A stretch of 6,996 bases of DNA from an uncultured Methylococcaceae bacterium (lineage in GTDB: Bacteria; Pseudomonadota; Gammaproteobacteria; Methylococcales; Methylomonadaceae). Below are positions 1 through 3,573 of the stretch, one piece after another (position 1 is the first letter of the stretch; each line of letters starts with the position of its first letter). The position numbers and the translations under genes were made by a program. Below the pieces are notes generated by a model. It had not been told where the DNA came from, searched no databases, and saw only the letters and a list, made by a program, of their open reading frames with translations. Location: assembly GCA_903873045.1 (NCBI GenBank), contig CAIQND010000561.1:1-6996 (forward strand), written 5' to 3'.

Positions 1-987
1 AATAACCTGTCTTACGCATTAATGCTAAAAGAAGGTCGTGAAATTATAGTCGCGCAAATCACCGACTGTATAGATGCCCTTAAAAAACTGGCTCTTGAAA
101 ACGCTGATCAACCCATGCTGTCACGCACCCACGGCCAATCAGCGACACCGACCACCGTAGGTAAGGAATTTGCCAACGTTGCCGCACGTATGTTGCGTCA
201 ACAACAACAACTTCAATCGGTCGCCTTATTAGGTAAAATAAACGGCGCTGTGGGTAATTATAATGCGCATTGTGTCGCGTATCCTGATGTTGACTGGGCC
301 GAATTTGCCAAAAACTTCGTCGAATCTTTAGGCTTGCAATTAAATCCGTACACCATCCAGATTGAACCGCACGATTACATTGCCGAATTTTTTCACGTCT
401 TGTCACGCTTTAATACCATTCTGCTGGATTTTGATAGGGACATCTGGGCTTATATTTCCTTAGGCTATTTCAAACAAAAAACGATTGCCGGTGAAATTGG
501 CTCATCGACCATGCCTCATAAAGTCAACCCGATTGATTTTGAAAACTCCGAAGGCAATTTAGGGTTAGCTAATGCCTTGTTTTCATTTTTGGCAGAAAAA
601 TTACCGGTATCAAGATGGCAGCGTGATTTAACCGATTCCACGGTATTAAGAAATATCGGCGTCGGTATCGCTCATACCAGTATCGCCATACAAGCCAGTT
701 TAAAAGGTATTTCAAAATTAGAAATTAATGTAGACGCTATTGAGGCCGATCTTAATGCTAACTGGGAAGTGCTGGCAGAACCCATACAAACGGTAATGCG
801 TCGTTATGGGATAGAAAAGCCCTACGAAAAATTGAAAGAACTCACCCGTGGTCAGCGTATTACGCCGGAACAGTTACAATTATTTATTGAAAAGCTGGAA
901 ATTCCGGCTGAGGCCAAAGCCATTTTACTAAACTTAACACCCCGTAATTACACGGGTTATGCAGAAAAACTGGCAAAAGAAATTTAG
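1..987 (+). CDS. purB: Adenylosuccinate lyase, 5' end missing
   Basis: PurB acts twice in purine synthesis in the cytosol. It releases fumarate from SAICAR to give AICAR, and from adenylosuccinate to give AMP. The reading frame is open from base 1 (Asn-Asn-Leu-Ser) to the TAG at 985-987, giving 328 residues. The family has about 456, so roughly the first 125 are outside the window. The ATG at 22 is an internal Met, not the start. Visible motifs are the catalytic-His segment SRTHGQ (fragment residues 41-46), KINGAVGNYNAH, the superfamily signature loop GSSTMPHKVNP (167-177) with its mobile catalytic serine, SRWQRDLTDSTVLRN, and the PurB-specific VMRRYGIEKPYEKLKELTRG. Recalled E. coli PurB is very similar throughout, including the C-terminal region. 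There is no frameshift or lost catalytic residue. The next gene lies 206 bases away behind two palindromes, so an operon is unlikely. Confidence 0.97.
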   Translation, partial: NNLSYALMLKEGREIIVAQITDCIDALKKLALENADQPMLSRTHGQSATPTTVGKEFANVAARMLRQQQQLQSVALLGKINGAVGNYNAHCVAYPDVDWAEFAKNFVESLGLQLNPYTIQIEPHDYIAEFFHVLSRFNTILLDFDRDIWAYISLGYFKQKTIAGEIGSSTMPHKVNPIDFENSEGNLGLANALFSFLAEKLPVSRWQRDLTDSTVLRNIGVGIAHTSIAIQASLKGISKLEINVDAIEADLNANWEVLAEPIQTVMRRYGIEKPYEKLKELTRGQRITPEQLQLFIEKLEIPAEAKAILLNLTPRNYTGYAEKLAKEI

Positions 988-1013
988 GCATCCTTGACAT
1001 CAAGTTAAGACAT

Positions 1014-1104
1014 TTCACCACGAAGACACGAAGTTCACGAAGATTTTTCTTCGTGAACTTCGTGAACTTCGTGAACTTCGTGAACTTCGTGTCTTCGTGG
1101 TGAA
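1014..1104. repeat. Palindrome with one-sided 9-bp tandem expansion
   Basis: A perfect 29-base inverted repeat joins 1014-1042 to 1076-1104. It is built from the heptamer CACGAAG/CTTCGTG. The left arm has three copies (1019, 1027, 1036; steps of 8 and 9). The right side has six copies (1049, 1058, 1067, 1076, 1085, 1093; steps of 9,9,9,9,8). Three extra CTTCGTGAA units (1049-1075) therefore sit in the loop. A second fold is possible: 1027-1042 pairs with 1049-1064 (16 bp) around a 6-base loop. CACGAAG-type repeats of this kind occur between genes in many environmental proteobacteria (recalled, not searched). The element starts 27 bases after the purB stop and may end that transcript, but it has no T-tract on the + strand. 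Confidence 0.85.
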
Positions 1105-1130
1105 TGAATATCTTTAAGACCCTTCGATTT

Positions 1131-1157
1131 GTCGGGTTACGCTGTCGTTAACCCGAC
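1131..1157. repeat. Small palindromic repeat (GTCGGGTTA type)
   Basis: GTCGGGTTA at 1131-1139 is the exact reverse complement of TAACCCGAC at 1149-1157, with a 9-base loop (CGCTGTCGT). This closely resembles the dispersed intergenic palindrome GTCGGGTTAcgc...TAACCCGACC found in many proteobacterial genomes (recalled). It is not followed by a T-run, so a REP-like repeat is a better reading than a terminator. It ends 36 bases before the start of the SDR gene and so would lie in any leader transcribed for it. Confidence 0.7.
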
Positions 1158-1193
1158 CAACGTGACTCCACGCTCAATAACAACATACCACTT

Positions 1194-2039
1194 ATGGCAA
1201 AAATTCTAATTATTGGCTGCGGCTCAATAGGCACGCAACTGGCGCATGTTCTTTCGGCTAAAGGCCACCAGGTAACCGGATTAAAACGAAACCCGCCATT
1301 AACAAATACCGGCAACGTTAATTACTTTACGGCGGATATCACATCAGTTGCAGAACTTAACGATTTACCCGGCGACTTTGATATTCTGTATTTTATTGTG
1401 TCCCCGGACGGACGTAATGAACAAAGTTATCGGGCTATTTACGAATCAGGATTGAATAATCTGCTCAACAAATTTTCGCAGGCAGGTTCTAATCCGCAGT
1501 GGATTTTTGTGTCGTCAACCAGCGTTTATGGACAATCGCAAGGCGAATGGGTAGACGAAAAATCCCTTGCGCAACCGGAAAACAGTACCAGCCAACTGAT
1601 CAGGCAGGCAGAGCAAAAGCTGATGGATTTAGACGCTGATAATATCGTCGTCCGTTTTTCCGGCATTTATGGCCCGGGTCGTGAGTATCTTTTAAGAATG
1701 GCCATGCAGTCACCGGCCATACAGAAAACCCCCGCTTATTTTACTAACCGTATTCATCAGCAGGATTGTGTCGGTGTGTTGGCATTTTTACTGGAACAAC
1801 GCTTGGCGGGCAAGGCTTTAGAGTCCTGCTATTTAGCCAGTGATGATGATCCTGCAACGATGTGGGACGTAATGACCTGGCTGACGGAGCAGTTACAATG
1901 CCCCCCCCCGACAGTTAAAAGTTTAGACAATGAAGCGGTTATGAATAAACGTTGCCACAATCAACGCTTAAAAGCCTTGGGTTATCAATTTCAGTATCCC
2001 GGCTTTAAAGACGGCTACCTTGAATTAATCAAATCTTGA
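1194..2039 (+). CDS. YeeZ-like NAD(P)-binding SDR family protein
   Basis: This is a 281-residue cytosolic protein of the atypical/extended short-chain dehydrogenase (epimerase/dehydratase) superfamily. Its length is close to that of E. coli YeeZ (about 274). The N-terminal Rossmann fold has the dinucleotide motif GCGSIG at residues 8-13. SSTSVYG at 107-113 is the superfamily's Ser-Thr/Tyr segment, but the usual YxxxK lysine is absent, as is typical of YeeZ-type members. GIYGPGRE at 157-164 and a C-terminal NKRCHNQRLKALGY (251-264) followed by a YPGFKDG segment also match the YeeZ group. The substrate is unknown for this group, so no reaction is claimed. ATG at 1194 places the Rossmann motif correctly, but no clear Shine-Dalgarno sequence precedes it. 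A run of nine C at 1901-1909 lies inside the gene and could cause slippage; the frame is intact here. Confidence 0.88.
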   Translation: MAKILIIGCGSIGTQLAHVLSAKGHQVTGLKRNPPLTNTGNVNYFTADITSVAELNDLPGDFDILYFIVSPDGRNEQSYRAIYESGLNNLLNKFSQAGSNPQWIFVSSTSVYGQSQGEWVDEKSLAQPENSTSQLIRQAEQKLMDLDADNIVVRFSGIYGPGREYLLRMAMQSPAIQKTPAYFTNRIHQQDCVGVLAFLLEQRLAGKALESCYLASDDDPATMWDVMTWLTEQLQCPPPTVKSLDNEAVMNKRCHNQRLKALGYQFQYPGFKDGYLELIKS

Positions 2040-2077
2040 ACCACCAATATTAGGGCCGGATAGATTAAGGAACGTAC

Positions 2078-2140
2078 ATGAAACAACTTGACGATTTATA
2101 TCCCCTCACCCCAGCCCTCTCCCGGTGGGAGAGGGAGTAA
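2078..2140 (+). pseudogene. Gene start cut off by a palindromic repeat
   Basis: AAGGA at 2067-2071 sits six bases before ATG 2078, which is the best ribosome-binding site in the window. The frame opens with MKQLDDLY and then enters the dispersed repeat at about 2102. It continues as repeat-encoded PLTPALSRWERE and stops at TAA 2138-2140 (20 codons). The position, 38 bases after the SDR stop, is typical of the next gene of an operon. The simplest reading is a downstream gene destroyed by repeat insertion or by a deletion ending at the repeat. A translated 20-residue leader peptide is the alternative. The eight residues before the repeat are too few to identify the lost gene, and I see no continuation after it. 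Confidence 0.4.
2102..2136. repeat. Dispersed CCCTCTCCC palindromic repeat
   Basis: CCCTCTCCC at 2115-2123 and GGGAGAGGG at 2127-2135 form a perfect 9-bp stem with loop GGT. They are preceded by CCCCTCACCCCAG. This is the widespread intergenic repeat that is often mistranslated as LTPALSRRERE in bacterial genomes (recalled). The stem is GC-rich and could stall or end transcription leaving the SDR gene, although no T-run follows. Confidence 0.8.
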
Positions 2141-2422
2141 GATGCCTAAGTTATTTCATGCGCATTCCTAAGTCTCGTATGTCCAACCGTAATCGGGTTT
2201 CCCCGGTAACGCACTAAAAATAAACGTTTTGCATAGACCCTAAATCATGCGGCAACGTTATCGTAAAATCACCCTTCATGGCACTGGATACAGGCATCCT
2301 TGCTGGTATGACGGCGTTAACCAAAATTCCTTGCCCCGGCTTAAGTGGGCAGCCTAAAATTCAGCTATTATTACCTGTACCTTAATAAAGGCTGGCTGTT
2401 GCTTATGTTGATGTTGCAGCAT
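2141..2422. other. Non-coding stretch with a decayed repeat
   Basis: No convincing gene is visible on either strand. All three + frames are broken repeatedly, and the longest minus-strand reading is only a few dozen codons without a ribosome site. At 2288-2309, ATACAGGCATCCTTGCTGGTAT is an imperfect palindrome flanked by CTGG and GACG. It looks like a mutated copy of the common 'GGATACCGGCATCC..GGTATGACGG' intergenic repeat (recalled). CGGGTTTCCCCG near 2195 is another small hairpin. Together with the broken gene start before it, the region looks like the debris of a lost gene. Confidence 0.5.
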
Positions 2423-2451
2423 TTAACATTGATATTTTTACTTTTTATGAT
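2423..2451 (+). promoter_or_regulatory. Likely sigma70 promoter of the fusion gene
   Basis: TTAACA at 2423-2428 (5 of 6 to TTGACA) and TATGAT at 2446-2451 (5 of 6 to TATAAT) are separated by an ideal 17 bases in an AT-rich stretch. Transcription would begin near 2458. That leaves a leader of about 65 bases to the preferred start at 2524, or 35 bases to the ATG at 2494. No operator palindrome or riboswitch-like fold is evident between promoter and start. Confidence 0.55.
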
Positions 2452-2523
2452 AATGTTAGTGAATTATCTATAAACTATTTGCGACACAATCAAATGTTGC
2501 ATAAATTATTGAAGTTGGACTTG

Positions 2524-3573
2524 ATGATTACTATCGACTTAAAATCCCGAAGCTTTAGGCAAGCCCTATTTCTAATTTGCAGCTTAACCGGACTGCTGTT
2601 TTTTTCCGATACAATTTTGGCGCATGAGCGCTGGATTTTATCACCCGAACAAATTGATCATTGGAATTCCAGGCAGCGGCCGGATATTTTTTCTCAATTT
2701 TCATCCCTCAATCTGACCATGATTTCGGTGTTTTCAGTATTCATCATCGGATGGGTATGGCTGGGCTTTACCGGAGCTCGTGAGTTATTTCCGGATTTGC
2801 AGGCAAAATTAGCGTCGTATGGTGATCATGTTCCCCGTATTTTACGCGTTTGTCTTGCGTGGATTTTATTATCATCGGCTTTAGGTGCTGAACCACGCTT
2901 TGGGATATTGCCGTTTACCGCACCCACATTTTTAGCGCCGGATCTTGACCTAAGTCAGCTAGGCTCTGCGTGGGCTTGGTTACGTTGGGCTGAAGTTGTT
3001 TTAGGCCTGACTATTCTTTTTGGCATTTATGTACGATTATTTGCGTTTCTACTTATTATATTAAGTTGTTTGGGGGGGTATCTCTATGGCGAGTCCATAC
3101 TTGCTTATGCGGGCGCTATAGTCGGAGCCAGTATATATTTGGTGCTGCAAGGTCCCGGCAGGCATTATTTGCCTTTGCCGACCCCAGTCTTATTTCATGG
3201 CATACAGGCTTGGCTTTCGGAACAGCCACGGCAGCGGGCGCAAGCCATTATGCGTATTTTGACAGGTACAACATTATTGTACCTTGGGGTGTTTTTTAAA
3301 GTGATGCAGCCCAATCTTTCGATTGGTATTATTACTCACTACCAACTACCCATTCTGTCAGTCAATCCAGAGGCTTTTACACTGGTGATGGCTCTGGTTG
3401 AGGTAAGCGCCGGGATTTTGATGATAGCGGGCGTTTTATTACGTCCTTTGTCACTGTTTTTAATATCGGCATTTTCTATATTTGCCTTGTTACTGCCGGA
3501 AACGCCGACAGAGCACATTCTTTTTTATGGGGTTGTTTTATCCTGTCTTATCAATTCTGCCGGCCATTTACGG
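2524..3573 (+). other. Signal peptide and DoxX-like membrane region
   Basis: Residues 1-350 of the fusion. SRSFRQ followed by a hydrophobic run (15-33) ends in ILA-HERW, a plausible signal-peptidase site. Helices are predicted at about 63-83, 104-121, 152-169, 171-187, 191-208, 244-262, 283-305, 307-325 and 330-346. RILTGTTLLYLGVFFK (244-259) and EVSAGILMIAGVLLRPLSL (293-311) match the DoxX pattern of 'R..lG..fl..G..K' followed by 'E...G..ll.Gl..r'. DoxX proteins are associated with quinone or thiosulfate:quinone redox complexes, but their own activity varies, so only the fold is claimed. Confidence 0.65.

Noticed and set aside
80..406. Minus-strand open frame of 108 codons inside purB
   Set aside because: It is fully antisense to a clearly conserved gene, with low-complexity basic composition and no recognisable motif.
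994..1022. TTGACA at 994-999 as a promoter for the SDR gene
   Set aside because: No -10-like hexamer lies 16-18 bases downstream, and the strong palindrome begins there. The hexamer is part of a small CTTGACATCAAG palindrome.
1049..1091. Regular 9-bp units as a CRISPR array or iteron origin
   Set aside because: The units are contiguous with no spacers, far too short for CRISPR. No replication gene or DnaA box is nearby, and the units are explained as part of a palindrome.
2429..2454. TTGATA (2429-2434) with GATAAT (2449-2454) as the promoter
   Set aside because: The spacer is only 14 bases. TTAACA/TATGAT with a 17-base spacer in the same stretch is better.
3066..3299. Second + strand frame inside the fusion gene
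   Set aside because: It lies out of frame within the conserved DoxX-like region and has no ribosome site or recognisable product.
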